Part shown: positions 32,473 through 41,172 of the stretch, piece by piece
How the letters are laid out: every line of letters begins with the position of its first letter
How positions within the stretch are numbered: the stretch's first letter is position 1
Source of the DNA: CAWAPD01 sp963783865
Lineage (GTDB): Bacteria > Actinomycetota > Thermoleophilia > UBA2241
Length of the DNA stretch: 64,000 nucleotides
Assembly (NCBI GenBank): GCA_963783865.1
Contig: CAWAPD010000003.1
Location: 186,001-250,000, forward strand
Direction of reading: 5' to 3'
The notes under the pieces: generated by a model
Seen by the model: only the letters and a program-made list of their open reading frames with translations
Databases searched by the model: none
Told to the model about the DNA's origin: nothing
Program-made: the position numbers and the translations under genes

Positions 32473-33568
32473 CGGGCCGGAGCCTCCGGGACGGTCGCGC
32501 GGCACCGCGCTGCTGCTGCTCAACGTGCCGCGGTCGTGGCTGATCGGGGCGATCGTCGCGATCGTCGTGATCCTCGGCGCACTCACGGTCGCGTTCGCTG
32601 TGGTGAACAACGACCGCACGTGCGGGCGCTGTCACGTGATCAAGAAGGAGGTCGTCTCGTACAAGACGACCGCACATCACGCTGCCGGGGTCAGCTGCCA
32701 GGACTGCCACACCAAGCCCGGCGTGTTCAACTACTTCATCCGCAACCTGCAGGCGAGCACGCACATCATCGAGTACGCCTCCGGGCACTACGAGAAGCCG
32801 ATCACCACTTACGTCGGCGTCGAGAACTGCGTGACCTGCCACCCGAAGAGCCAGCTCGACCAGGACATCGTCGTCGGGAACATCCGCGTCAACCACGCGG
32901 GGCTGCGCGACGCCGGGTTCCAGTGCGTGACCTGCCACGCCGAGGTCGCCCATGGGGCGGTCGTCCCGGTCGGATCGCGGCCGGTCCAGTCCATCATGTC
33001 GTTCTGCACGAAGTGCCACAACGGCGTGACGCAACCCGACCGGTGCTCGATCTGCCATGTCAACGGCGTGCCCAAGGGCACGGCGCAGATCCGCATGGAC
33101 CTGCACATGAACAGGCGCGACTGCGTCTCATGCCATACGTCGAAGACGTTCTGCACGAAGTGCCACAACGGGCTGGTCATGCCGCATCCAGTCGGCTGGC
33201 TGAAGCTTCACGGCCCGCTGGTGGTGCAGCGCGGACCGAGGGTCTGCTTCACATGCCACACGAAGAAGGACCCGACCTTCTGCATCGACTGCCACGGCAT
33301 CGCGATGCCGCACCCGGCCGACTGGATCGCCACCCACCCCAGCACGGCGGCCTCCGATCCGTCGCTCTGCACCAAGTGCCACGGCTCCGACAGCTGTGTC
33401 GCCTGCCACGGCGTGACGCTGCCGCACCCGAGCTCGTTCATCGCCGACCACTTCACCTTCGCCGCACAAGAAGGCCAGGTCTGCGTGAAGTGCCACGGCA
33501 ACGGCGGCAGCGGGCCCCGGGGCTGCTACGGCGGCCAGTGCCACAGGCCGGGCGACCCGATCCAGTGA
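32306..33568 (+). CDS. Membrane-anchored multihaem cytochrome c (13 CXXCH plus one CX4CH) with a repetitive cytoplasmic tail
   Basis: 420 residues. Residues 1-65 are a Pro/Glu/Asp tail with tandem repeats (PDAPDDKR twice; DEPVTPEKP twice). One membrane helix follows (~76-97), then 13 CXXCH motifs and a final CYGGQCH (CX4CH). The first haem, CGRCHVIKK, lacks the NapC-type Met. The sequence between haems 2 and 6 (TKPGVFNYFIRNLQAS, then NIRVNHAGLRDAGFQCVTCHAEVAHG) parallels the 31207 gene, so the two are paralogues. The ATG at 32306 begins one base after the upstream stop. A 24-bp-arm terminator follows. Confidence 0.9.
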   Translation: MPDAPDDKRPPEEAVPDAPDDKRSPDEPVTPEKPVTPEGPATSDEPVTPEKPATPAGPEPPGRSRGTALLLLNVPRSWLIGAIVAIVVILGALTVAFAVVNNDRTCGRCHVIKKEVVSYKTTAHHAAGVSCQDCHTKPGVFNYFIRNLQASTHIIEYASGHYEKPITTYVGVENCVTCHPKSQLDQDIVVGNIRVNHAGLRDAGFQCVTCHAEVAHGAVVPVGSRPVQSIMSFCTKCHNGVTQPDRCSICHVNGVPKGTAQIRMDLHMNRRDCVSCHTSKTFCTKCHNGLVMPHPVGWLKLHGPLVVQRGPRVCFTCHTKKDPTFCIDCHGIAMPHPADWIATHPSTAASDPSLCTKCHGSDSCVACHGVTLPHPSSFIADHFTFAAQEGQVCVKCHGNGGSGPRGCYGGQCHRPGDPIQ

Positions 33569-33620
33569 CGACGGGGGCGGCGGGCGGGGCGCGTGAGCGC
33601 CCCGCCCGCCGCCCCCGTCG
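33569..33620 (+). terminator. Long GC-rich hairpin ending the cytochrome operon
   Basis: 24-bp perfect arms with a GTGA loop, beginning directly after the stop codon of the last cytochrome gene. No T-tract. A GATACT -10-like element follows at 33631-33636. Confidence 0.65.
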
Positions 33621-33690
33621 TTGCCCGTGAGATACTGAGCAGCGGCGGCGCTTCGCGCCGCTCGTGTCCTTCTTGACCCGCGAGGTGCCA

Positions 33691-34314
33691 GTGACCGGAC
33701 CACGATCGCTGTTCGTCGGCGTGACCGGGGCCAGCGGCGCTCCTTACGCGCTGCGCCTGGTCGAGACGCTGGCTGCCGGCGGCTGCCGGCTCAGCCTCTG
33801 CGTCTCCGACGCCGGCCTGCTGGTGTTGCGCCACGAGCTCGGCATCGAGGCGACGGGGCGAGACCAGATCACCGCATCGTTCCTCGAGCTGGCCGGCGCC
33901 GCGCACGCCACGGCCGGCGAGGTCGGCGTGTTCGCGCCCGACGACCTGCAGGCGCCGTTGGCCAGCGGCAGCAACTTCCCCGACGCGGCCGTCGTGCTGC
34001 CCTGTTCACTATCGACCCTGGCGCACATCGCGCTGGGCACGACGCGGACGCTGATCCACCGCGCCGGCGAGGTGGCGCTCAAAGAAGGGCGCCCTCTGGT
34101 GCTGGCGCCGCGCGAGATGCCGCTCTCCGAGGTGCATCTCGCGCGCATGCTCGAGGCGCGCCGCGCCGGCGCGCTGATCGTGCCGCCGATGCCGGCCTTC
34201 TACGCGCGGCCCGAGACGGTCCAGGACCTGGTCGACTTCGTCGTCGGCAAGGTGCTGAACGCTCTCGGCTTCGAGCAGAGGCTCTTCGAACCGTGGGAGG
34301 GCGTGAGCCCATGA
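33691..34314 (+). CDS. ubiX: Flavin prenyltransferase UbiX
   Basis: 207 residues. It makes prenylated FMN, the cofactor of UbiD. Family blocks are VGVTGASGAPYALRLVETL at the N-terminus, a phosphate-binding region PCSLSTLAHIALG (~105) and the prenyl site VLAPREMPLSEVHLARML, then MPAFYARPETVQDLVDFVVGKVLNALG. GTG 33691 is chosen for its fit to the family N-terminus and a preceding GAGGTG; GTG 33664 would add nine residues. Its stop overlaps the ubiE start (ATGA). Confidence 0.95.
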   Translation: MTGPRSLFVGVTGASGAPYALRLVETLAAGGCRLSLCVSDAGLLVLRHELGIEATGRDQITASFLELAGAAHATAGEVGVFAPDDLQAPLASGSNFPDAAVVLPCSLSTLAHIALGTTRTLIHRAGEVALKEGRPLVLAPREMPLSEVHLARMLEARRAGALIVPPMPAFYARPETVQDLVDFVVGKVLNALGFEQRLFEPWEGVSP

Positions 34315-35123
34315 CCCCCGGTCGGCCCGTAGCCGACGACGGCCGGCCGTCGTCGGCTTCCGCGGAGCGCACCGGCGGGGAGGCTGGGGCGGTCAGCCGC
34401 GATCCCGGGCGTATCGCCGCCATGTTCGACCGCATCGTGCCTCGCTACGACGTGATGAACCGGCTGATGACGGCCGGGCTCGATCGCCGCTGGCGCGCCC
34501 TGGCGGCCGCCGAGGCGGCGGTCGAGCCCGGCGGCCCCGTGCTCGACGCCTGCTGCGGCACCGGCGACCTGGCGCTGGCCCTCCACGACCTGTATCCGGC
34601 CAGCGAGGTCACCGGCCTCGACTTCAGCCGCGCGATGCTGGCGCGCGCGCGTGCCAAGGCCGAGCGCCTCGCGCGATCCCGCGCCGGCGAGACGCCCGAC
34701 ACGGTGTCCGGCTCGCTGACGTTCGTGCTCGGCGACCTGCTGACGCTGCCGTTCGCCGACGACGCCTTCACGGCGGCCACCGTCGGCTGGGGCGTGCGCA
34801 ACGTGGCCGACGTGCCGCGCGCGTTCGCCGAGCTGGCGCGGGTGGTCCGGCCGGGCGGCCGGGTGGTCTGCCTCGAGGCGACCACCCCGCCGCCCGGCCC
34901 CGGCCGCCGCTTCCACCGGGTCTGGTTCGAGCGCGCGGTGCCGTGGCTCGGGGCGGTCGTCGCCGGCGATCGCGCCGCGTACAGCTACCTGCCCGCTTCG
35001 GTGGCGGCCTTCCCCGATGCCGACGGCCTGGTCGTCGTGATGCGCGACGCCGGCCTCACGCGCATCCGCTTCCGCCGTCTCGGCTTCGGCGCCATGGCCC
35101 TGCATGTGGGGGTGGTGGCGTGA
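34311..35123 (+). CDS. ubiE: Demethylmenaquinone methyltransferase (UbiE/MenG)
   Basis: 270 residues. Diagnostic UbiE blocks are IAAMFDRIVPRYDVMNRLMTAGLDRRWR (~32-59), motif I VLDACCGTGDLALAL and TVGWGVRNVADVPRAFAELARVVRPGG. It performs the last step of menaquinone synthesis, C-methylation of demethylmenaquinol. The C-terminal RDAGLTRIRFRRLGFGAMALHVG matches the family end. The first ~30 residues are a variable tail. ATG 34311 overlaps the ubiX stop, and its own stop overlaps the polyprenyl synthase start (GTGA). Confidence 0.95.
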   Translation: MTPGRPVADDGRPSSASAERTGGEAGAVSRDPGRIAAMFDRIVPRYDVMNRLMTAGLDRRWRALAAAEAAVEPGGPVLDACCGTGDLALALHDLYPASEVTGLDFSRAMLARARAKAERLARSRAGETPDTVSGSLTFVLGDLLTLPFADDAFTAATVGWGVRNVADVPRAFAELARVVRPGGRVVCLEATTPPPGPGRRFHRVWFERAVPWLGAVVAGDRAAYSYLPASVAAFPDADGLVVVMRDAGLTRIRFRRLGFGAMALHVGVVA

Positions 35124-36100
35124 AGCCGTCCGAGGTCCTGACCTGGCGCTCGCAGGCGCAGCGGCGTCGTATCGCCTCTGGGCTCAAGAAGACCGAGGCG
35201 GTCCTGCGAGGCGTGGTCGCCACGTACCCCGGCGACCTCGGCGCCGCCGCGGCCAGCACGCTCAGCGCCGGCGGCAAGCGGCTGCGGCCGCTGCTGGTGC
35301 TCCTGGCGGCCCGCAACACGGCCGACCTCGGCTTGGTGGTCGACGCCGCCGCGGCGGTCGAGCTGCTGCACATGGCGACCCTGGTCCACGACGACGTGCT
35401 CGACGCCGCCGAGCTGCGTCGCGGCCGCCCGACGGTCGTGGCCGGGTACGGCGCGCCGACGGCCGTGGCCACCGGCGACTTCCTGCTCGCGGCCTCGTTC
35501 GCGCAGCTCGCGCGCACCGGCGACCCACGCGCCGTCGACCTGCTGGCCGAGGCGGCCGTCGGTCTGTCGGAGGGCGAGCGCCTGCAGGCGGACGACGCGT
35601 TCCGCGTGACCCTGACCGTCGACGAGTACCTGCGCCGCTGCCGCCTGAAGACGGCCGACCTGTTCGCCGCCTGCGGGCGCCTCGGCGCGCTGCTGACCGG
35701 CCTGGACGAGGCGACGGTCGAGGCGCTGGGCGCCTTCGGCGTCGCCCTCGGCCTGGCGTTCCAGATCTTCGACGACGTGCTCGACCTGACCGGCGACGAG
35801 CAGGCCATGGGCAAGCGCCGCGGCACCGACCTGCGCGACGGTACCATCACCCTGCCCATCGTGATGGCGCTCGAGGCGCGGCCCGGCATCGGGCCGCGCC
35901 TCGACGCCTGCGCGACCGACGACGCGGCCGTCGACGCGGTGATCGCCGACGTGGCCGGCTGCGGCGCCGTCGAGCGCGCGCGCGAGATGGCGCTGGCGTT
36001 CATCGGCGACGCCCGCGCCCGGCTCGAGGAATCCCCGGGCGGGTTCGAGCGTGAGCTGCTCACCGAGCTCGCCGGGTCGGTGGTCGACCGCTACAGCTAG
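35120..36100 (+). CDS. Long-chain polyprenyl diphosphate synthase (HepT/IspB-like)
   Basis: 326 residues. Both catalytic Asp-rich motifs are intact: LVHDDVLDAAELRRGRPT (DDxxD at 91-95) and FQIFDDVLDLTGDE (~216). GGKRLRPLLVLLAA near 51-64 is the FARM-upstream block. It elongates isoprenoid diphosphate to the quinone side chain; chain length cannot be read directly. The GTG at 35120 overlaps the ubiE stop. Confidence 0.93.
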   Translation: MKPSEVLTWRSQAQRRRIASGLKKTEAVLRGVVATYPGDLGAAAASTLSAGGKRLRPLLVLLAARNTADLGLVVDAAAAVELLHMATLVHDDVLDAAELRRGRPTVVAGYGAPTAVATGDFLLAASFAQLARTGDPRAVDLLAEAAVGLSEGERLQADDAFRVTLTVDEYLRRCRLKTADLFAACGRLGALLTGLDEATVEALGAFGVALGLAFQIFDDVLDLTGDEQAMGKRRGTDLRDGTITLPIVMALEARPGIGPRLDACATDDAAVDAVIADVAGCGAVERAREMALAFIGDARARLEESPGGFERELLTELAGSVVDRYS

Positions 36101-36150
36101 AATGAGAAGACGGTGAGCGAACAGGCGACGAGGCAGAGGGAGAGCGGGGC

Positions 36151-37284
36151 GTGACGACCGACGAGATCGACCGGCTGGCGCGGCGCGCGGGCCTGCAGGG
36201 CATCTGGCGGCGGGTCGAGGCGCAGGAGCGTCTCGGCGTCGTCGACGCCGAGGCGCTCATGCGCTCCACCGACCTGCTGGCCGTCGGCGCGATGGCCGAC
36301 TTCGCCCGCCACCGCGCCGCCGGCGACGACGTCTACTTCATCTGCAACCGCCACATCAACCACACGAACGTCTGCCGCAACCGCTGCCTGTTCTGCGCCT
36401 TCAGCCACGACGACGGCGACGCCGACGCCTACACGTTGTCGGTCGACGAGGTGGTCGGCAAGGCGCGCGAGACGCTGACCGGCGGCATCACCGAGATCCA
36501 CATCGTCGGCGGCGAGAACCCGGCTCTGCCCTACGACTACTACCTCGAGATGCTGCGCGGCCTCAAGGAGCTCGCGCCCGATGTCCACATCCAGGCGTTC
36601 ACGGCCAGCGAGATCAGCTTCCTCGCCCGCGTGGCCGGCAAGCCGGTCCCCGAGGTCCTCGCCGAGCTCAAGCAGGCCGGCCTGGGCTCGCTGCCCGGCG
36701 GCGGCGCCGAGGTGTTCAGCGGCCGCGTGCGCGACCTCATCTGCGAGCGCAAGATCTCGGGCCGGGAGTGGCTCGACGTGATGCGCGCCGCCCACGGCGT
36801 CGGCCTCAAGTCCAACGCCACCATGCTGTACGGCCACGTCGAGACGGCGGCCGAGCTGGCCGACCACATGGTCCGCCTGCGCGACCTGCAAGACGAGACC
36901 GGCGGTTTCAACGCCTTCATCCCGCTGTCGTTCCAGCCGGCCAACACCGGCCTGGCCGACCTGCCGGGGCCGACGGGCTTCGACGACCTCAAGATGCTGG
37001 CCGCCGGACGCCTCGTGCTCGACAACTTCCGCCACGTCAAGGCGTTCTGGATCAACGTCGGCCTCAAGCTCGCGCAGGTGTCGCTGTCGTTCGGTGTGAA
37101 CGACCTCGACGGGACCGTGGTCGAGGAGAAGATCAGCCATGCCGCCGGCGTCGACACCGGGCAGGAGCTCTCGCGCGGCGAGCTCGTGCGCGTGATCCGC
37201 GCCGCCGGCCGCACCGCGGTCGAGCGCGACACGCTCTACAACGTCGTGCGGCGCTACGACGAACCGGCGCCCGTGACCGGGTAG
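36151..37284 (+). CDS. mqnE: Aminodeoxyfutalosine synthase MqnE (radical SAM)
   Basis: 377 residues. The cluster motif CRNRCLFCAF is near residues 74-83. Family blocks are FICNRHINHTNVC, GITEIHIVGGENPALPYDYYLEML and LKSNATMLYGHVET. It joins 3-((1-carboxyvinyl)oxy)benzoate to SAM, giving 6-amino-6-deoxyfutalosine. The GTG at 36151 follows AGGGAGAG. It is followed after 6 bases by mqnA, whose product supplies its substrate. A similar fold at 38142 is MqnC. Confidence 0.95.
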   Translation: MTTDEIDRLARRAGLQGIWRRVEAQERLGVVDAEALMRSTDLLAVGAMADFARHRAAGDDVYFICNRHINHTNVCRNRCLFCAFSHDDGDADAYTLSVDEVVGKARETLTGGITEIHIVGGENPALPYDYYLEMLRGLKELAPDVHIQAFTASEISFLARVAGKPVPEVLAELKQAGLGSLPGGGAEVFSGRVRDLICERKISGREWLDVMRAAHGVGLKSNATMLYGHVETAAELADHMVRLRDLQDETGGFNAFIPLSFQPANTGLADLPGPTGFDDLKMLAAGRLVLDNFRHVKAFWINVGLKLAQVSLSFGVNDLDGTVVEEKISHAAGVDTGQELSRGELVRVIRAAGRTAVERDTLYNVVRRYDEPAPVTG

Positions 37285-37290
37285 TCTGCG

Positions 37291-38145
37291 GTGGCCGAGC
37301 CGGGCGCCAGGAACGAGCCGCTGCGCGTCGGGCGCATCGAGTTCGTCAACACCTTCCCGCTCTACCTCCACTTCGAGGAGGAGTTGCGGGCGCGCGGCTA
37401 CCGGGCCGAGATCGTCGAGGGCTCGCCGGCCGAGCTGAACGCGATGCTCATGGCCGGCGAGATCGACATCGGCCTGCCCTCGTCGATCGAGTTCGCCCGC
37501 CACGCCGACGACCTGGCGCTGCTGCCGCGGATCTCGATCAGCTCCTTCGGGGCGGTCGACTCGATCCAGCTCTTCAGCCTGCCGGAGCGCGACGGCATCG
37601 GCAGCGTCGCGCTGACCGAGAAGAGCGCCACCTCGATCTGCCTGCTCAAGGTACTGTGCAAGGAATGGGGCATCGCGCCGGCGTTCGCGCCGCGCACGGG
37701 CCCGCTCGCCGACGCGCTGGCCCGGTACGACGCCCTGCTGCTGATCGGCGACGAGGCGATGCACGTGCTGCGCAACGGGGTCTACCCGCACCACTACGAC
37801 CTGGGCGAAGAGTGGCGTGCGGTGACCGGCCTGCCGATGGTCTACGCGATCTGCGCCGTGCGCCGCGAGGTGGCGGTCGCGCGGGCCGTCGAGACGGCCG
37901 CCGTCGAGGACGCCCTGGTCGCCTCGCGCGACCGCTGCGCGCGGCAACCATACGAGACGGCGGCGGCGGCGGCCCGCTTCTACGACTTCAACGAGCGCTT
38001 CCTCTTCCATTACTTCGACCAGCTCAAGTTCGGGTTCACCGGCGAGTACCGCAAGGGCCTGCTGGCCTTCTACCGCATGGCCCAGGCGATCGGCGAGCTC
38101 GAGCGCGTGCCCGACCTGGGTGGTGCGAGCGTGCTGCGGCAGTGA
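37291..38145 (+). CDS. mqnA: Chorismate dehydratase MqnA
   Basis: 284 residues. A periplasmic-binding-protein-like fold used as an enzyme: RVGRIEFVNTFPLYLHFEEEL at the N-terminus, GSPAELNAMLMAGEIDIGLPSSIEFARH and LTEKSATSICLLKVL match MqnA and not MqnD. It dehydrates chorismate to 3-((1-carboxyvinyl)oxy)benzoate, the first futalosine step. GTG 37291. Its stop overlaps the mqnC start (GTGA). Confidence 0.95.
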   Translation: MAEPGARNEPLRVGRIEFVNTFPLYLHFEEELRARGYRAEIVEGSPAELNAMLMAGEIDIGLPSSIEFARHADDLALLPRISISSFGAVDSIQLFSLPERDGIGSVALTEKSATSICLLKVLCKEWGIAPAFAPRTGPLADALARYDALLLIGDEAMHVLRNGVYPHHYDLGEEWRAVTGLPMVYAICAVRREVAVARAVETAAVEDALVASRDRCARQPYETAAAAARFYDFNERFLFHYFDQLKFGFTGEYRKGLLAFYRMAQAIGELERVPDLGGASVLRQ

Positions 38146-39182
38146 ACGCGGCCCGCCTGACCGACGCGGAGGCGCTCGAGCTTCTCGAGCACGGCGAGCT
38201 GCTGGCGCTGGGGGCGGCGGCGGACGAGGTCCGCCGCCGCCTGCATCCCGCCGCCGACGTCACCTTCATCGTCGACCGCAACATCAACTACACGGACTAC
38301 TGCCTGTCGGGCTGCCGCTTCTGCGCCTTCTACAAGGAGCCGGGGAGCGGGGAGGGCTATCTGCTCGGCGAGGACGAGATCTTTCGCAAGATCGAGGAGA
38401 CGCTCGCGCTCGGCGGCACCGCGATCATGATGCAGGGCGGCCTCAACCCCGACCTCGACGTCTGCTGGTTCGAGAAGCTCTTCGCCGACATCAAGGCGCG
38501 CTACCCGATCCACATCCACTCGCTGTCGCCGCCCGAGATCGCGCACATCGCGCGCCAGAGCGACCTCACCGTGCCCGAGACGCTGAGGCGCCTGCAGGCG
38601 GCCGGGCTCGACTCGCTGCCCGGCGGCGGCGCCGAGGTGCTGGCCGACCGCGTGCGCACCGAGATCAGCCCCCACAAGATCTCCGCCGACACCTGGATGG
38701 GCGTGATGCGCGAGGCGCATCGTCTGGGCATGCCGACCACGGCGACGATGATGTTCGGCTCGCTCGACACCCCGGCCGAGCGCGTCGAGCACCTGCACCG
38801 CGTCCGCGACCTGCAAGACGAGACCGACGGGTTCACGGCGTTCATCCCGTGGACCTTCCAGGCGGGCAACACGGCCCTCGAAGAGGGCCACGTGCCCGCC
38901 ACCGGCGCCGATTACCTGCGCCTGCTCGCGGTGAGCCGCGTCTACCTCGACAACGTGCCCAGCGTGCAGGCGTCGTGGGTGACGCAGGGACTGCGCATGG
39001 GACAGGTCGCGCTCGCCTTCGGCGCCAACGACATGGGCTCGACGATGATCGAGGAGAACGTCGTCGCCGCCGCCGGCGTGCGCAACCAGTGCGACGTCGA
39101 CGAGATGGTGCGCCTCATCCGCGCGGCCGGCTTCACGCCCGTGCAGCGCGACACGCTCTACCGCGAGGTCAGGCGGTACTAG
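38142..39182 (+). CDS. mqnC: Cyclic dehypoxanthinyl futalosine synthase MqnC (radical SAM)
   Basis: 346 residues. The cluster CLSGCRFCAFY is near residues 50-60. INYTDYCLSGC, GGTAIMMQGGLNPDLDVCWFEKL and the C-terminal FGANDMGSTMIEENVVAAAG are MqnC signatures. It cyclises dehypoxanthinyl futalosine. With MqnA and MqnE this covers three of the core steps; the nucleosidase MqnB and the later MqnD are not seen nearby, though 58959 may serve as the former. GTG 38142. A hairpin-rich stretch follows. Confidence 0.95.
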   Translation: MNAARLTDAEALELLEHGELLALGAAADEVRRRLHPAADVTFIVDRNINYTDYCLSGCRFCAFYKEPGSGEGYLLGEDEIFRKIEETLALGGTAIMMQGGLNPDLDVCWFEKLFADIKARYPIHIHSLSPPEIAHIARQSDLTVPETLRRLQAAGLDSLPGGGAEVLADRVRTEISPHKISADTWMGVMREAHRLGMPTTATMMFGSLDTPAERVEHLHRVRDLQDETDGFTAFIPWTFQAGNTALEEGHVPATGADYLRLLAVSRVYLDNVPSVQASWVTQGLRMGQVALAFGANDMGSTMIEENVVAAAGVRNQCDVDEMVRLIRAAGFTPVQRDTLYREVRRY

Positions 39183-39216
39183 GGCGGCGGGCGGGGCGGG
39201 GCGGGCGCGCCCGACA

Positions 39217-39237
39217 GGCGCGGCCGGCGGCCGCGCC
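39217..39237 (+). terminator. Hairpin after mqnC
   Basis: 9-bp arms with a GGC loop, inside a larger GC-only region (39185-39245) that can form alternative stems. It lies 35 bases after the mqnC stop. No T-tract. Confidence 0.45.
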
Positions 39238-39438
39238 CGCCGCTAGTTCTCGCCCCGCCCAGCGAGGCCCCGTACCCGCGTCTTCACATTCCTTAATCTT
39301 TGAGGCCGTGTTTCCACTGTGTACATGAGGAATACCTGTCGATGGCCATCCGGGCGACCGGGGCCGTCAGGCAAGCCTCCGGGTGGTTCCGTAGCATCGC
39401 AGGGGGCAGTGGGTCCTCTGCAGGCTGGAGGAGGACAC

Positions 39439-41112
39439 GTGGAAGCTCATGCCGTTCCGATCCCTCCGACGCAGCCGAGCCGGGTGAGCGGGATCACCGG
39501 AGACGCCGAGGTCGAGGCCCCCAAGGGACTCAAGTCGAACGCAGTCGGCATGCTCTCGAGCATCGTCATCGGCGTCGCCTCGACCGCACCGGCGTACAGT
39601 CTCGCCGTCACGCTCGGGCTCGTCGTTGCCGTCGCCGGGATCGGTCTCAAGTCTCCGGCGATCATGATCGTCTCGTTCGTGCCGATGATCCTGATCGCCG
39701 CGTCGTACTACTATTTGAACAAAGCCGATCCCGACTGTGGCACCACCTTCAGCTGGGTCACGCGGGCGATCGGTCCCCGGACCGGCTGGGTGACCGGATG
39801 GGTGATGGTGGCGGCCGACATCATCGTCATGGCCAGCCTGGCCCAGATCACCGGCGTCTACTTCTTCCTGCTCATCGGGGCCGACGGCTTGGCGAACTCG
39901 CTCTTCTGGGTGACGTTCGTCGGAGTCGCGTTCCTCATCGTGATGAGCGTCGTCACCGCCATCGGCATCGAGATCTCGGCCCGCGTGCAGTGGTTCCTGC
40001 TCGGGTTCGAGTACCTCATGCTGGTCATCTTCTCGGTCGTCGCCCTGACGAAGGTCTACTCCTCGCATCCGGCCGGGTCGGTCCACCCGGCCGTTTCGTG
40101 GTTCGTGCCGAACATGTCGCTCGGCGCGCTCGCCAGCGGCGTGCTGCTGGCCCTGTTCATCTACTGGGGCTGGGACACGGCCGTGTCGGTGAACGAGGAG
40201 ACCGAACACAAGTCGATCACGCCGGGCATCGCGGCCATCCTCAGCACGCTGGCTCTGGTCTTCATCTACGTGCTGGCCACGACCGCGTCACAGGCGTTCG
40301 CCGGACCGACCTTCCTCGCCAACAACTCGGACGACATCCTGAGCCCGCTGGGCAACGCGGTCCTGGGGTCGGGTCTGGACAAGCTGCTGATCGCCGTCGT
40401 GCTCACCTCGGCGACGGCCTCGACCCTCACCACGATCCTGCCCGGCGCCCGCACGACACTCTCGATGTCGACCCACAAGGCGATCCCCGGTATCTGGAGT
40501 CGCGTGAACCCGCGAACGAAGACACCCATCTGGGGGACCGCCATCTACGGCGTGCTGTCGATCGTGTGGTACGTGGGACTCACCCTGCTCAGCCAGAACG
40601 TGCTGGCCGACTCGATCGCAGCCCTGGGCCTGACGATCGCCTTCTACTACGGCATCAACGGCTATGCGGTGCCGCTGTTCTACCGACATCACCTGTTCGA
40701 GAGTTGGAAGACCGTCCTGCTGTTGCTCGTGTTCCCGCTGCTCGGCGCGATCTCGCTGACCTGGGTGCTCGGGGCGGCTTTCGATCAGCTCTGGTATCCG
40801 GCCAACTCGGCGTCGGACACCTCGTGGTTCGGCGTCGGGCCGCCGTTCGTCCTCGGCGGCGGGTTCATCGTCTCGGGCGTCATCGTGATGCTGCTCGCGT
40901 GGGCCTTCGCCAAGAAGGCGCGGCCGTTCTTCGCCCGCAAGATGGAGACCATCGACGCGATGGTCCCCTGGGAAGAGAGCCCCGATGCGCTGCTCGAGAC
41001 GGGCGCCGCGCCCGCGACCACGGGCGCCGGCGCCGCGTCGTTGTTCGGGTCGGCAGACCAGCCGGAACCGCCGGAACGACCGGAGAAGATGACTCCGCCC
41101 AAAGCGGCGTAG
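39439..41112 (+). CDS. APC-superfamily amino acid/polyamine permease
   Basis: 557 residues with about 12 membrane helices starting near residue 35. The first helix, VIGVASTAPAYSLAVTLG, is the unwound TM1 substrate region of the APC fold. The YWGWDTAVSVNEETEHKSITPG segment is typical of amino acid transporters. A hydrophilic C-tail (~520-557) is Pro/Glu-rich. GTG 39439 follows GGAGGAGGACAC. It sits 0.8 kb from an FAD amine/amino acid oxidase gene (41949), which suggests uptake and catabolism of an amine or amino acid. The substrate is unknown. Confidence 0.88.
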   Translation: MEAHAVPIPPTQPSRVSGITGDAEVEAPKGLKSNAVGMLSSIVIGVASTAPAYSLAVTLGLVVAVAGIGLKSPAIMIVSFVPMILIAASYYYLNKADPDCGTTFSWVTRAIGPRTGWVTGWVMVAADIIVMASLAQITGVYFFLLIGADGLANSLFWVTFVGVAFLIVMSVVTAIGIEISARVQWFLLGFEYLMLVIFSVVALTKVYSSHPAGSVHPAVSWFVPNMSLGALASGVLLALFIYWGWDTAVSVNEETEHKSITPGIAAILSTLALVFIYVLATTASQAFAGPTFLANNSDDILSPLGNAVLGSGLDKLLIAVVLTSATASTLTTILPGARTTLSMSTHKAIPGIWSRVNPRTKTPIWGTAIYGVLSIVWYVGLTLLSQNVLADSIAALGLTIAFYYGINGYAVPLFYRHHLFESWKTVLLLLVFPLLGAISLTWVLGAAFDQLWYPANSASDTSWFGVGPPFVLGGGFIVSGVIVMLLAWAFAKKARPFFARKMETIDAMVPWEESPDALLETGAAPATTGAGAASLFGSADQPEPPERPEKMTPPKAA

Positions 41113-41127
41113 GCCGGGGCGCAAGGC

Positions 41128-41162
41128 GGGGGCGGCGCGGCCCGCAGGGCCACGCCGCCCCC
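41128..41162. terminator. Bidirectional hairpin between the permease and lepB
   Basis: 16-bp arms with one mismatch and a 3-base loop, between two convergent genes (stops at 41112 and 41173). Confidence 0.55.
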
Positions 41163-41172
41163 CTTCACGCTG

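Noticed and set aside
37291..38145. MqnD (1,4-dihydroxy-6-naphthoate synthase) as identity of this gene
   Set aside because: MqnA and MqnD are related, but the RVGRIEFVNTFPLY start and LTEKSATSICLLKVL block fit MqnA, and its place between mqnE and mqnC agrees.
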